Shown here: piece by piece, positions 13,023 through 27,444 of the stretch
How the letters are laid out: the number at the start of each line of letters is the position of its first letter
Position numbering within the stretch: the stretch's first letter is position 1
Source: Osedax fenrisi
Lineage: Eukaryota; Annelida; Polychaeta; Sabellida; Siboglinidae
Direction: 5' to 3'
Assembly (NCBI GenBank): GCA_964019155.1
Contig: OZ025245.1
Span: forward strand, 8,646,431-8,710,430
Length of the DNA stretch: 64,000 bases
Position numbers and translations under genes: made by a program
Notes under the pieces: model-generated
The model's input: the letters and a program-made list of their open reading frames with translations, nothing else
The model's database searches: none
What the model was told of the DNA's origin: nothing

Positions 13023-13182
13023 AAAAAGTTACTAGCAATTGAGGCGGGCGGCGAGCGCGCATAGCGTATACAGATAAAAATAGATTTTGTTTATATTCAG
13101 TGAATATTATTTACACATCAATATGTATCATACATCAATTAAAAAAAATGAGATTACTAATTAGAAAAAAAAAATTAAAAAC

Positions 13183-13226
<44 letters not shown>

Positions 13227-13331
13227 GGGTGTGTGTTTGTATATCCTATATGTATTATATTAGCTTTATTAATATATCGCTTGTTTCTATGAGCGATCAC
13301 CACCCGCCTCAATTGATGGTAACATTTTAAA
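13023..13331. mobile_element. Small inverted-repeat element (MITE)
   Basis: Left arm 13027-13064 and right arm 13288-13322 are inverted copies sharing CAATTGAGGCGGG and CATAG blocks (imperfect, about 40 bp). The centre holds a (TA)n tract (13181-13220). No coding capacity. The GC-rich arms stand out from the AT-rich surroundings. Confidence 0.7.
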
Positions 13332-13432
13332 AACCGTTCCCAATTCGTGCAGTATACGTAAACTTCTAGTAAGCTAAATTAGATAATACAAATTAAATTA
13401 CTAATTCGATAATAATTATAATATTTCATTAA

Positions 13433-14831
13433 GGGCATACGGCAGTTGAGAAATCAGCGAAAATCACAAAAATAATTTAAAAATTTGTATTCAATATTAT
13501 TAATTTAATATATGTTATTTGTTATCTGTCAAAATATTATCATTGAAAACGGCCTTAAAATACTATAAAAAGCATATTTTATAACACACCTTTTAAAATA
13601 AATAACGTTGGTTTATAATTTATTTGAAATCTACATGAATAATTTTATAATAATGCCCACATTTTATTTTATACTTATATATTGTCGATTTACAAAATTT
13701 AAAAACCCAATTATCTTTATGTATTCTATATTATATATCATTGTAAACATGCCATGTGATATTATACACCAATAGAAAGCTAATAAACAGACGCTATATA
13801 TTTTTTATTTCCTGTATCATTTCACTTTATAATTTAACATTTTACCTTTATTTCAACTTATATTTATATTATTTACATATATTTATAGTTAGTTTCATTT
13901 ATATATTACATTTATATATCATTAGTATTAGAAAATAGTTATTTGTATACCATTATTAGTCTTTATATTCGATTTTTAGTTGAGTTTATTTTATTTAGAA
14001 TTTGGTTTTCAAATTTTATTTCTACGTATATTTTCATTTATTTATATTACTTTATATTACTTACATTTTGTTATAGTTAGTAGTACTTCAATATATATGT
14101 ATTAGTTATTATTAGTATTTGTTTTATTTTATAATATTAGAATTTATATTAGAGTTATAGTTGTATTTATAATATTTATAATTGATCACTATTTTATCAG
14201 TGTATTTATTGAATTTATAATTATTTATTGAATTTAAACATCTATATATATATTATTTTATAAATCATACAACACTATTATTGCTTTATTTTATCATAAT
14301 ATATAAACTATACATAATAACATATTTTAATTCTATATACTACTATGATAATTACATAAACTGTATTTGCTTTATTTTATAATAGTGATTTTTACTTAGT
14401 AAAACTTTAGATGCGTTTTACTCATAATAAATATTTTCTACTACATAGGTGAATATAAATGTATGTTTAGAACAATCTAGCATAGGTATCCTAACAATTT
14501 TTTTTGCTATATGTAAATGGTATATGAATAAATAAAAATAAGTTCTTACATTTTTGTAATTATTATTGAAGAGACAATATTGGTATAAATTTAACAAAAT
14601 AATGGTTTAAATAAATTAGACATAATAAATAATATGTTTATACATGAAATAAATAATATTTAAAAAAATACAAACTTTAAATTGTAGCAGTATATATATT
14701 GTATACAATACAAAAATAATTAGTTAAATTCATTGAATAGTTTTACCTAAACATATATTTTAATGGACCTTTGTATTTCCTATCTCTTAACATGTAAATG
14801 CGTGAAATGGCGTGCGCATTGCCGTATGCCC
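13433..14831. mobile_element. TTAA-flanked non-autonomous element (piggyBac-like ends)
   Basis: Terminal inverted repeat GGGCATACGGCA at 13433-13444 and its complement at 14820-14831. Each end is immediately flanked by TTAA (13429-13432 and 14832-14835). TTAA target duplication and GGG/CCC-starting termini fit the piggyBac superfamily; Kolobok also uses TTAA. The 1399-bp interior is AT-rich and has no recognisable transposase, so it is non-autonomous. Confidence 0.75.
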
Positions 14832-15825
14832 TTAACTTACTTGATTAAAAAAATAAATATCTATATACCTATATCATATAGTATATGGTACATTGGTTAA
14901 ACATTAACCAGGGTGCAAATTCCACGCTTCAAGCTGGTTAGGTGGCTCGTTATGTGCATGGTTATTGATGGCCTTAAAGAGGTCTCCCTCCGGAATAGGT
15001 GTGGGCTCCTGGATTTTTCTGGATGATCCAGAAAGGCTTATTCTCCTATAAATTATAATATATTAGTTTAAATACAATGATTAAAAATAAAACCTTTTTT
15101 TGCCGAATCTTGTGGGAGCGGATGCCGTAGTCCGAACAGGTGAAGGAGACGGCATTGATGCCGGAGATTGCATTTGCGGAGGTGCCGGTGATTGAAGAGT
15201 AGCCGGTGATTGCGGAGGTGCCGATGATTGCAGAGGTGCCGATGATTGTAGAGTAGCCGGAGATTAAAGAGGTGCTGGTGATTGAAGAGGTTCCGGAGAT
15301 CGTATTCAATATACGTCTACGCTGAAAATATTTATTATTAAACATATTATATTGTAAATTATAAAAAACTAACCTCTTTATTGTATCGAATAGATGATTA
15401 TTATCCGCATCGATATATATCTCAGCGTAGTCAATAGAATCTGTAGTGCAAAAATGTATGTTGTAACTACTTAGTACAATACATAATTATATAAACTTTA
15501 AATAATAAAGAAATAAAATAAATATATCAAACCATTTGAAGGTCTAATTTCTAGACTGATGTCGAGAAATTTTAGAGATTCATAGTGAGGCCAATTAGTT
15601 TCAGGGTAAGCCTCACTCACCCCGCTACCACTCGCAACTTTATTTTCCTCAAAGAATGCCTTCTTTAGTCTCTTGTAGTATATCCTGGCATTTCTCCATT
15701 TTTTTATAATTTCTGTAACTATAGTTTGTGATAGTTTTAAATTATTTTTATAATTTATAATATTATTGTACACATATTTATAAAATTATTTAATTTTTTA
15801 TTATAAAATTATTTAATTTTTATTA

Positions 15826-15833
<8 letters not shown>

Positions 15834-15884
<51 letters not shown>
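15834..15884. repeat. (TA)n microsatellite
   Basis: About 50 bp of uninterrupted TA inside the MADF gene intron. Confidence 0.9.
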
Positions 15885-15885
<1 letters not shown>

Positions 15886-16021
15886 CTGTATACAGCTATA
15901 ATATTATCAATAGTAATATAATACTTTCAACTAAATTTAATATAATTTTAATTAAATAATTAAATTCTCATTATATATAGTTTATAATACACTATAAGGT
16001 AGTTATTTAGTTAGTAATTAG

Positions 16022-18061
<2,040 letters not shown>

Positions 18062-18342
18062 GTAATTATTAACTTACTAAGTTATATACGTAATTTAAAA
18101 TAGTTTTAATCAAAGTTTTAAATTAATAAATTATTTAATACAATATAATTTAAAATTACATGATACTTACTCGGTAAAGCCAAATCAATCTGTAACTGCT
18201 GTAGCAGCTTATTTTTCTTGATTTTATTGCAGTAATCCCAGTTTTCGGAATCCCACAGACATCTATTTGCTTCGTAAAAAGATATAATACTGAACATATT
18301 ATCATTGGATATTTTAAATAATGCTTGTTTATTGATTATCAA

Positions 18343-19630
18343 TAATTATAGAAAAGTCTTTGCGTTTGGACAAAATTTTGACTAGATAAATCATTTATTA
18401 AATAAATTTATATTAATTGAATAAATTATTTAATGCTCAATTTATATTCTTAATAATATTTGTTCACTTATCATTACATATAATAAAAATTAATAATTAT
18501 ATTATTATGTTTAGTATATTATTATCTGTATAATCATATAGTATTTGATAATTAATATTTATACATCATAATTATAGTATGATTTATAACTTATATTCAA
18601 ATAACATTATTAGTAATAATTATGGTAGAAAGTAATCTTGTACGAGATCATTTCGGACTATGTAATCTAGTACGTCTTATTAAATTTAGTTTATTCTGAA
18701 AGTATTATTTATAAATATATATACTAAATATTGTTTATTATTATTTTTAAATGTGTCTACTTTGCTGCGGCTCATACTATAATAGTAACTTAATATTACT
18801 TGCAATATATTTTTATATTCAATTTAATTATATATATATATATAAGTTTATTTAAATTTATATATATATATATAATTATTATAATAATTATTATTTATGA
18901 TTTAAATATGTGAAATTTAATATTTAATATAATTTGTTTATATATTTAAATTAAATTACCTTTGAATTCCTCTTCTGTCCATTATTAACTAATAGTATTA
19001 TAATAAACTTCAATAATTAAGTTAATATATCCAAAATTAATAATTTAAATTATTGTATATAAATCTTTAATATAATTGGATATAAAATAGTGATATAAAG
19101 TTTATTTAGATAATGCTTAGTCATTATTTTATACGTGTTTACATCGGGTGTTTACTACTACCATGTGGCGCCTACTACCGAGTTTGGCAGACATTATTAG
19201 CAGAGTAGAAGAGTAATATAGATAATTACTACTAATTAAGAAATATAAATACTACAGATTAGTTCTGAATTAATTATGAACATATATATATATATATATT
19301 ATCAACACTAATTAATATGGCATGAATAAGTAATAGGACAATTTAGGAATATGAAATAAGATAGATGGGTGATGTAAATTATAAGTTTTTTCCATAATAA
19401 AAATAAAATTCCTATAATATAATAAAAAATAAAAAACTGATATAATATGGGTAGTTTATTAGTAAATAAGTTGTGTAGTGGTGTTATTATTTAAATCAAT
19501 ACTATTATTAAAATAAATGACAATTCTATTAATTTAATAAATTTACAAAATTTAATAAATATTTAATTTTTAATGATCTTTGAAAATTTTGAATAATATT
19601 CTATGAATCTATGTTTACATTTATAATAAT
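18343..19630. other. AT-rich region without gene
   Basis: No supported exon. A slightly GC-richer patch at 19150-19215 includes a TGGCGCC word also seen near 12961. (TA)n tracts at 18830-18872 and 19283-19300. Confidence 0.6.
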
Positions 19631-19639
19631 TATTTTTAG

Positions 19640-20242
19640 GGAAGAGTCTAAATACGCATATATGAGGCACATTCAAAGTTCAAAGTTCAAAGATCAAATT
19701 TGAAATATTATTTTTTAAATAAATATAAAATTCAAATTATTACTTATATGTATTAATTTACTGAATAAAACAAATATAAATACTCACTCGACATTATAAT
19801 AATGATTATTGAATATTATTTCATACAAATTATATAAAATTATTACTAATATGTATTAATTTACTGAATAAAACAAATATAAATACTCACTCGAAATTAT
19901 TGAATATTATTCCATACAAATTATATAAAAGTATTACTTATATGTATTAATTTACTGAATAAAACAAATATAAATACTCACTTGAAACTATTCAATATTA
20001 TTCCATACAAATTATATAAAAGTATTACTTATATGCCTGGCTTATATGTATTAATTTGTAAGGGATATTTAATTAAGGCGGTAGCTATATTTATTATAAT
20101 ATTAAATACATAATATTATACCACAACTGTGAAAATAAAAATATTAATAAATATGCTTTTATATGCTCACTCGGGAAGTAATGCAGCTAAAAAAACCTAC
20201 ACAAATTAAAACTTAACCCAACCTAACCACAACTGTGAAAAT

Positions 20243-20281
<39 letters not shown>

Positions 20282-20714
20282 TACTTTTATAGGTTCACTC
20301 GGGAAGTAATGCAGCTAAAAAAAACCTACACAAATTAAAACTTAACCCAACCTAATCACAACCGTGAAAATATACTTTTATAGGCTAACTCGGGAAGTAA
20401 TGCAGCTAAAATTATTACTTATATGTATTAATTTACTGAATAAAACAAATAATATAAATAATCACTCGAAATTATTGAATATTATTCCCTACAAATTATA
20501 TACAATTATTACTTTGTGTTAAAATGAAAATAATGTATAAATCATTTATTTGATCATCATTATATATAATACAATTCATTTTAAATAAACTATTATAAAT
20601 AGAGTTGACTAGTTTCTATTTTATAATTTATTTATAAATTAAGATCGATAAAATCCACTTTCTCCCAAAATATAAAAATAAATGTGCCTCATTTATGCGT
20701 ATTTAGACTCTTCC
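19640..20714. mobile_element. Mutator-like (MULE) non-autonomous element
   Basis: Terminal inverted repeats of about 34 bp starting GGAAGAGTCTAAATACGCAT at both ends, with one internal mismatch (T/A), followed by GAGGCACATT. They are flanked by a perfect 9-bp direct duplication TATTTTTAG at 19631-19639 and 20715-20723. A 9-bp target duplication and GG-starting long TIRs match the Mutator superfamily. No transposase; the interior is filled by tandem repeats. The right end lies 107 bp upstream of the CIB start codon. Confidence 0.85.
19735..20515. repeat. Two interleaved tandem repeats inside the MULE
   Basis: An approximately 85-bp unit containing TATGTATTAATTTACTGAAT and AATACTCACTCGAAATTATT occurs at about 19735, 19845, 19930 and 20415. 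A second unit with CACTCGGGAAGTAATGCAGC and ACTTAACCCAACCTAA recurs at about 20165, 20287 and 20388. The shared 'CACTCG' word suggests that the second unit grew from the first. Confidence 0.8.
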
Positions 20715-20821
20715 TATTTTTAGTTGTTTACAAATCGAAATCATTCTAACCGCTTTACCTCGTATTCGCAGCGTTTCATATTTAACCGACCAATTCGCTA
20801 ATCGATAACCTTCCACCGACC

Positions 20822-21220
20822 ATGGGTTCGAATAAATCTACTCTTAGTGAGTCTAAGATGAAGACATGTATGGAAGTAACGTTCCTCTCTCGCTCCGAGA
20901 TCAACCGAGTGCATCGCCTGTACAAATCGCTCCAGAAAGCGTTCGACACGGAGCCCCCATTCTCAGTCACCGACCGCGTCCGTTGTACGACACTCCGCGA
21001 GTCCGCTCAGTTCGCCAACAATCCGCTAGGGGCGCTGTTGTTGCGAGCGTTCAGCGGCGACGGTAACAGGACGATGAGTTTCGACGAAATGCTAGACCTA
21101 TTCTCGGTGTTCGGACGCAGGGCTCCGTTTCACGTGAAGTGTATCTACGCTTTCCGTATCTACGACGTCGATCAGGATGGCGTCATCGGTTACGACGACA
21201 TCTACGACTTGACCGTATTG
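20822..21220 (+). CDS. CIB-family EF-hand protein, exon 1 (residues 1-133)
   Basis: Calcium and integrin-binding (CIB) family: small EF-hand proteins related to calcineurin B that act as Ca2+ or Mg2+ sensors for membrane partners such as integrin tails or TMC channels. Starts MGSNKSTLSE, so Gly2 is available for N-myristoylation, followed by the family block VTFLSRSEINRVHRLY (19-34). The first EF-hand pair is degenerate (NNPLGALLLRAFSGDG, 66-81; MSFDEMLDLFSVF, 85-97). EF3 is intact: Asp115, Asp117, Asp119, Gly120, Asp126. The exon ends in frame at TTG|GTCAGT and joins phase 0 to 27445, giving 186 aa, the usual CIB length. The ATG context (ACCATGG) is good. It is much GC-richer than its flanks. 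Paralogue (CIB1 to CIB4) not resolved. Confidence 0.9.
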
Positions 21221-21299
21221 GTCAGTATTCGTTGTATGCGGCCATTGTTGGGCAGCTGTGACAGTGTTGCTAAACATCGTCACAAGTGTGAATATATGT

Positions 21300-21660
21300 G
21301 ATGGGTTTTTAGTTCTTCGGGTTGTGTAGTTGTTTCTACTCCTGTGAAAAATAATTTCATATAATTCCTTTATATTTTAATATAATTTAATGATCTATTA
21401 TAGTATGATTCGAATACATGATGTAATTTACATCTAATATTAATATAATAATAAATATAACTTATAATAACATAGATTATTTATTAAAATTAATAAACAA
21501 ATGTTGTCACATAATAATCTTATAAATAATCGACTTGTGTACGTATTGATAAGCAACAAATATAAACAAAAACACAAAAACCTAGTATTTTTATTTTTAG
21601 TTAAACCAAGAAAAACCTAAATGGCCAACTATGGGTAGTGCCACACAATAAGTGTATTTC
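21300..21660. other. Start of the CIB intron, no further exon seen
   Basis: AT-rich after the donor at 21221. The open frame past the donor (to 21301) is read-through and does not resemble CIB. Confidence 0.6.
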
Positions 21661-21673
21661 TAGTAGAGTAGTA

Positions 21674-22140
21674 GTGATCTAAATGAGACAAAATGTCCTG
21701 CTTCGAAACAACTGAACATCCAAAATTTATATTTCGAAACATCTGAAACATCCTAAATTGTCGCCAATTATTCAAAATCGATTTATCGTACTAGATTATC
21801 AAACTTGTTTATAGGATTATATTTTTGAAATTGACTGCAAACTAGATTTTATACTTGATTTGATTTTTCGTACTTAGATTACAAAATTAGATTGTCTTAG
21901 TATACCTGATTGTCATACTATATTAGTTTTTCTTATTGAATTAAATTATCGTACTTTATTGGCGAATTTGTTTATCGGATTGGATATTCATACTCGAATA
22001 CAAAATATATTTTCATACTCGATTCGATTTGTCGTACTCGATTGTCGAAATGGATTGTAATATTAGATTTTCGTATCATACATGATTTTCAAACTAGTTT
22101 ATCTGATTAGATTGTCGAACATGATTATGAATCTTGATTT
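21674..22140. mobile_element. Diverged hAT-family end with degenerate short repeats
   Basis: Starts TAGTGATCTAAATGAGAC, close to the inverted right end of the element at 24107-25216. It also shares the TTCGAAACAACTGAACATCC-type subterminal words. From about 21770 it runs into about 20-bp degenerate repeats of 'GATTGTCGTACTAGATT' type. No opposite end found. It lies in the CIB intron. Confidence 0.55.
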
Positions 22141-22789
22141 TTAATTATAAGTATTTTATTTAGTAAATTATAAGATTTTTAATAATATCAATTATAATCA
22201 ATTGTATTTTAAAATTAAATAAGATATTTTTTTAATTACAATATTATAATATCGTCCATTAAATTTTAAATATTTAGTTCAAAAGTAATTATTATAGACA
22301 TTTAACTAATATATTATTATAAAACGAAATTGCATTGCTTAGTATATAAACAAGTTATACATATAAGCGATTGTTTAATTACCCTGTTATATAATAATAA
22401 TTGGTGCATCCATTAGATAACATATATTTTAATTTTTCATAACATTTATTTTAATTTTTTTAAATTAAAAAAAAAAAATTAAAAAGACAAATATTTAAAA
22501 TTCCAAACATAATAAACTCGATCGGTCCGGCTCGTTGTATATCACTATAGAGCAGCACTTGATACAACTTAAGTATGACACTCTATAGTGAAAGGGCTGA
22601 AATAAGTTTAACACTCAAAATAGAGTGGAGCAATTTAATAAGGCTAAATTTATAACACTTTTCGTTCATAATTTTTTTTAATAACGATTAAAATTGAAAA
22701 TAATATTTATGTATTTATTTCATATATTTATTTTTTTAAAACCTAAATTCAATATTATTTTACATTTTAAAAGTGTTTTTATAGTATAA

Positions 22790-23147
22790 TAGTATAGTTA
22801 GATACAAATTTACCTTATAAACAACACATTTTTCTAAATATTGGCACTGTCATGTTTTGTGTATAAAATCGAATTACATGATTACGCGTAAGATGTTATA
22901 TCTTTCCTTAGAAAAATCTTTTGTATCATTACCCATACATAATTTATTTTATTTTCCATATTTTCTCTTAATGCACCTAATAATATCTGCATACGCTTAT
23001 GAATTATTATTCATTGACCCCAGTGAATCACTCAATACACGATTAAACTAACACTCATATGCCCAAACCTTTCACTACGTCTTGAGATAATGAATTCTTT
23101 ACAATAGTGAAATAACATTGATATGTCACTCTAATATTGCTCACTTT

Positions 23148-23160
<13 letters not shown>
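22790..23160 (+). repeat. Dispersed repeat, copy 1 (with triplet tail)
   Basis: Shares GATACAAATTTAC and TTATATCTTTC-TTA-AAAATCTTT blocks in the same order with 27190-27350. Both copies are followed by triplet-rich sequence: here the (TAC)n array, there a degenerate CAC/ACT tract. This looks like a repeat family with a triplet tail. Confidence 0.5.
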
Positions 23161-23572
<412 letters not shown>

Positions 23573-24106
23573 TCTACTTTTATAGATTTTTTCAATATCA
23601 AACTTAATATTGAAATAAAAAAAAATCAATTACACATATAAATAAATACACCCCAAATCATCTACCATTAATATCAATAATAAAATACCTATATCTAAAT
23701 ATTTTATTAAATTCGAGAATCGTAATTTATTAATAGACATTTAAAAAAATATATATACAAAATATTCATTGGAAACTGATAATATTTTATAGTTTATTCA
23801 ATAGTTAAAACTTGGGTTTATAAAGAAAAAGTTTATATTAATATTGGTACAGATAAAAATACCATTTTAATGTTTTAAATAAAATCAATATATCTAAATG
23901 TATTTCAATAATACATAAATGCTCGTAGTCTAATAAAAAACTATGATAATATAGAAAATTATTTAAATATATTATCACATACATTTTCTATTATTATTAT
24001 AAGTGAATCATGGTTAAAGGAATATCATATTGCTAATTATAATATACAAAATTATACATCAGTGAACACCATTCGTAAAATAAACGTGATAGAAGCGTAT
24101 ATATAT

Positions 24107-25216
24107 TAGTGATTCAAACGAGTCGAGTTTTTGGAGTCGAGGCGTGCCAGAGTCCGACTCGAACCGGACTGAAACCCTATCGAGCTTTTTTAATTATTTA
24201 AATTATTTAATATAATGTATTGAAATGTATCATATTATTAGTGTTTATATTTTTCTATCATTATTGGTGTTATTTTAAATTTAAAGTAATATAAAATACT
24301 TTTTTAAATATGAATAATTTAGAGTATTCGATTTTAATCCATGATCACATGAATTATGAAAATATATGAAAAAACCCATATATTTATTTTTATTATTATT
24401 ATTATTATATTATTATTTGTAATTACAGATATTATTCAATAAATTATTGTTAATTATAATATTAAAAAATTATTATTAAGTTATTATTAACTACTTTAGA
24501 TTTCCAAGTTATATAAAACAGTACTAATTGTATATATTTTAATTTTATCTAACAATTAGTTTTTAAATTTTATTTTAATATTATCTTTTTGTATAATTAT
24601 TATATAATACAAAAATTATGTTTAACATATATTAATATATAATTTGATATAATAGTAAAGTAAATTATAAAACTGTATATTACATTAAGTAATCGTTAAA
24701 TATCGATAATAGTGAATTTTAATAATTATAATTATTAAATAAATATGTCAATAATTTTAATTAATTTTGGGTATTTCTGTAAAATAAAAATAATATTTAA
24801 AAATGTATATAAACATAATTAATAACTGTACCAATCAAATAGGAAATTAAATATTTATTATTTCATATATATTAAAATATATACATTTTTTATCATAACT
24901 TTTGTTTTAATAATAATTTAAAAAAAAACTGCAATTTGATGTCTATTATATATAAATAAATAAGCTTTCCAGTGATACTAATACAAAATATAACATTGAT
25001 TTTATAACGACCATATTTTATGTTACGAAACCATCTTTATCCGGTTTAATTTATTTCGAAACAAACTTTATCCGGCTTAATATGTTTCGAAACCAACTTT
25101 ATACGGTTTAATTTGTTTAGAAACCAACTTTATCCGGTTTCATTTGTTTCGAAACCAACATAAAGAAGGTTTCAGATGTTTCAAAACCACAAAAGTCGGT
25201 TTCATTTGAATCACTA
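24107..25216. mobile_element. hAT-like element inserted in the LINE
   Basis: Ends TAGTGATTCAAA (24107-24118) and TTTGAATCACTA (25205-25216) are inverted. Flanks are ATATATAT and ATCTATAT, an 8-bp duplication with one mismatch. Removing the element and one flank copy restores the LINE reading (…EAYIYIDDCFEF…), which supports the boundaries independently. No transposase inside. Confidence 0.8.
25025..25200. repeat. Subterminal ~31-bp tandem repeats of the hAT-like element
   Basis: Five to six copies of a unit like CGAAACCAACTTTATCCGGT followed by TTAATTTGTTT, next to the right terminus. Such arrays near hAT ends are typical transposase-binding regions. Confidence 0.7.
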
Positions 25217-25264
25217 ATCTATATATTGATGATTGTTTTGAATTTAAAATTATAGATTATCTTA

Positions 25265-25298
25265 GTAATACCAAAGCCCTTGGGGCTTTGGTAATACC
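25265..25298. repeat. Micro-insertion: 18-bp hairpin flanked by 8-bp duplication
   Basis: GTAATACC at 25265-25272 and 25291-25298 flank AAAGCCCTTGGGGCTTTG. The palindrome ACCAAAGCCC/GGGCTTTGGT has a 3-base loop. Deleting 26 bp restores the LINE frame (DYLSNT joined to MDNFLYI), so this is a true insertion into the LINE. Confidence 0.8.
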
Positions 25299-25952
25299 AT
25301 GGACAATTTTCTATATATACTAACTATAAAAATAAGTACTAATAATTTTAAAGAAATTATTTTATCTGGTATATATAGATCACCTACAACTGAAATTTCT
25401 AAGTTCACTGATTATATTATAAATAAGTTAATAAATATTTCAATAAGTATGACATTTTAATTACTGGTGACTTTAATATTAACATTTTGAAATAAATTAG
25501 ATAATAATTTAAATTATTTTGTAGACACTTTTAAATCTATAGGACTAGAACCATTAAGTAAAGCTTCTAGATTCGGAAAATATTCAATTACTCTAATTGA
25601 TAATTGCTTTACAAATACTAATATTAAACCAGATTTAGCTGGATTTTTAGTTACAGATATCAGTGATCATCTGCCAATATTTATTATTTATAATAATTAT
25701 TTTAGAAAAATAACCATATTAATAAAAAGATATATAATAACATATATGTCACAAAAAAGAAAATTAAATGATACTAATATTTATAATTTAAATAATAAAT
25801 TATCTTCCTATAACTGGAATGTAATTTTTGAGGATGAAAATCCAGATACTGCTTTTAATTCATTTATAAATATTTGTAAATCCTTTTTTGATAACTGTTG
25901 TCCATATATATCTACAAAAATACCTAATAACAAAATTAAAAATGTATAAAAC

Positions 25953-27189
25953 CATGATGTATACACATTTATAGTAACATTTTAATTATTTTATATTGTG
26001 TGTTTTTTTGAGACGGAGTGGCTGATATTTTTGTATTAGTGTGGATGTTGATACGTGTTGGGGATATACTTGTAGTGAGAGGAAATTATTTCCAGTGTTC
26101 TTATTATTGGCACAACTAGGATCCCTTAGGGATTGGACTTGACGAACCCATATCATTGAAGTTGATACACCATATATCCTAATTATTTTCAATTACTGTT
26201 GGCTACCATGGATATCATTTTAATATCTCTGATTTTTAAGTTATTACTAAATAATTTAATTTAATTTATAATTTTGTCTTTTTATAACATATATTTTATA
26301 TTTCTTTTACAAACTTTAAATATTAACATTTAAATTTATTTTTATTTTCTCTTCATAATTGTCCTTTAGTAAAGTGTAACAGGTAAACGCCTAGATAAGC
26401 ATAAATCTTATTTGGTCATACCTAAATTCTGATATTATTATAATTAATGCCACTTTTACTACAACCACTGTCACTACTGCCAAATCAATGCTAGGGCTTT
26501 GATATTACTATAATACCTATACAACTACTAATAATACTACCAAATAATTTTCAATGCAAAAATATGACACTCCCCATGCGTAATTAATAATAAATCCTGC
26601 CGCTGCTATCATTGGTATTGCCACTTAAATAAATGTGCATTTACTTTAAATATTTATAATAATGTTTTATAAGGGGTTAAGCTTGTATTGAAATTTTTTG
26701 AGAATTCAATGTAAAATATCTTTTATAGGGATTTTGATATTTTTTTAATTGTCAATAAGTTTAAAAATTCTGAAGATATTACAATTCTGTAAAATGCATA
26801 TTGAAGTGAGGACTGCTCTGTATAGTTTGATATAGCATAATGAGAAAATATTATATATTTTTGGAAATACAACTCATCTAATAATGGTAAAAATGTAGTT
26901 TATTTTTTAAATTATATTTAATATATGATATAATAAAAATAATTGTTTGATCATCTATTCAGTCAATAAACACATAATAACTAATTTATTCTGAAATTTT
27001 CTACAATATCTGAGCATTATTTTCATAGTTATTGCATTTTTTCCAAAACGCTCGTATACCCTTAAATACTTGCAATATAAGTTAGCTTTTACTCATACAT
27101 ATTTATAGCATTTAAAATCATAATATCTTATTTCTTTGTTATATATATATTAGTAATGAGTACTTAGATTTCATAATATATATAATAAT
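25953..27189. other. AT-rich CIB intron sequence
   Basis: No exon supported. A patch at 25995-26215 is more GC-rich with a GGGTTCGTCAAGTCC word on the - strand, possibly a SINE fragment, but no complete tRNA-like promoter was found. Confidence 0.5.
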
Positions 27190-27440
27190 TTAAAACTCAA
27201 TTTTAAGTGTAAACTGATACAAATTTACAGATATTTCCGATATAACAATCTATGTAGGTGGCGCTGTTCAAGTTTAGGTACAAAATTAAATTACACAATT
27301 TCACATTTGTTATATCTTTCTTTAAAAAATCTTTCCTGTACTTATTTCTCTATAATAACAATCACCATCACTACTCCAACATCTACTCATAGCGCCACCT
27401 CTACACCTAGCACCACTACTACTAGCGCCACTACCACTAC
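27190..27440 (+). repeat. Dispersed repeat, copy 2, ending at the CIB exon 2 acceptor
   Basis: Second copy of the 22790-23160 family. Its triplet tail (27361-27440, CAC/ACT/AGC words) directly forms the sequence in front of the splice acceptor of CIB exon 2. Confidence 0.5.
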
Positions 27441-27444
27441 ACAG

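Larger units (their letters stand above)
23912..25952 (+). mobile_element. LINE (CR1/L2-like) endonuclease region, split by a hAT-like insertion
   Basis: Left part 23912-24106 reads NARSLIKNYDNIENYLNIL and IIIISESWLKE, the N-terminal apurinic-like endonuclease signature of CR1/Jockey-group LINEs. After the insertion the frame resumes (DDCFEFKIIDYLSNT, then IYRSPTTEIS, ITGDFNINIL, LIDNCFTN and TDISDHLPIFIIY). The D-H catalytic motif of the endonuclease is visible, and stops and frameshifts are present. The reverse transcriptase is not recognisable after about 25952. It lies in the CIB intron, same strand. Confidence 0.8.

Noticed and set aside
15046..15345. Alternative Ile/Ser/Thr-rich frame across MADF exon 4
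   Set aside because: It is open, but the Pro/Ser-rich frame is the one that joins both neighbouring exons in phase; the open frame does not continue sensibly into exon 5.
19162..19215. Short frame MWRLLPSLADIISRVEE
   Set aside because: Seventeen codons, no splice context linking it to CIB, and it contains a TGGCGCC word found in other repeats.
19735..20515. Possible CRISPR array
   Set aside because: Repeats are long, degenerate, lack unique equal-length spacers, and lie in a eukaryotic transposon.
25995..26215. SINE candidate with GGGTTCGTCAAGTCC on the - strand
   Set aside because: No A box at the right distance, no flanking duplication, no second copy in the window.
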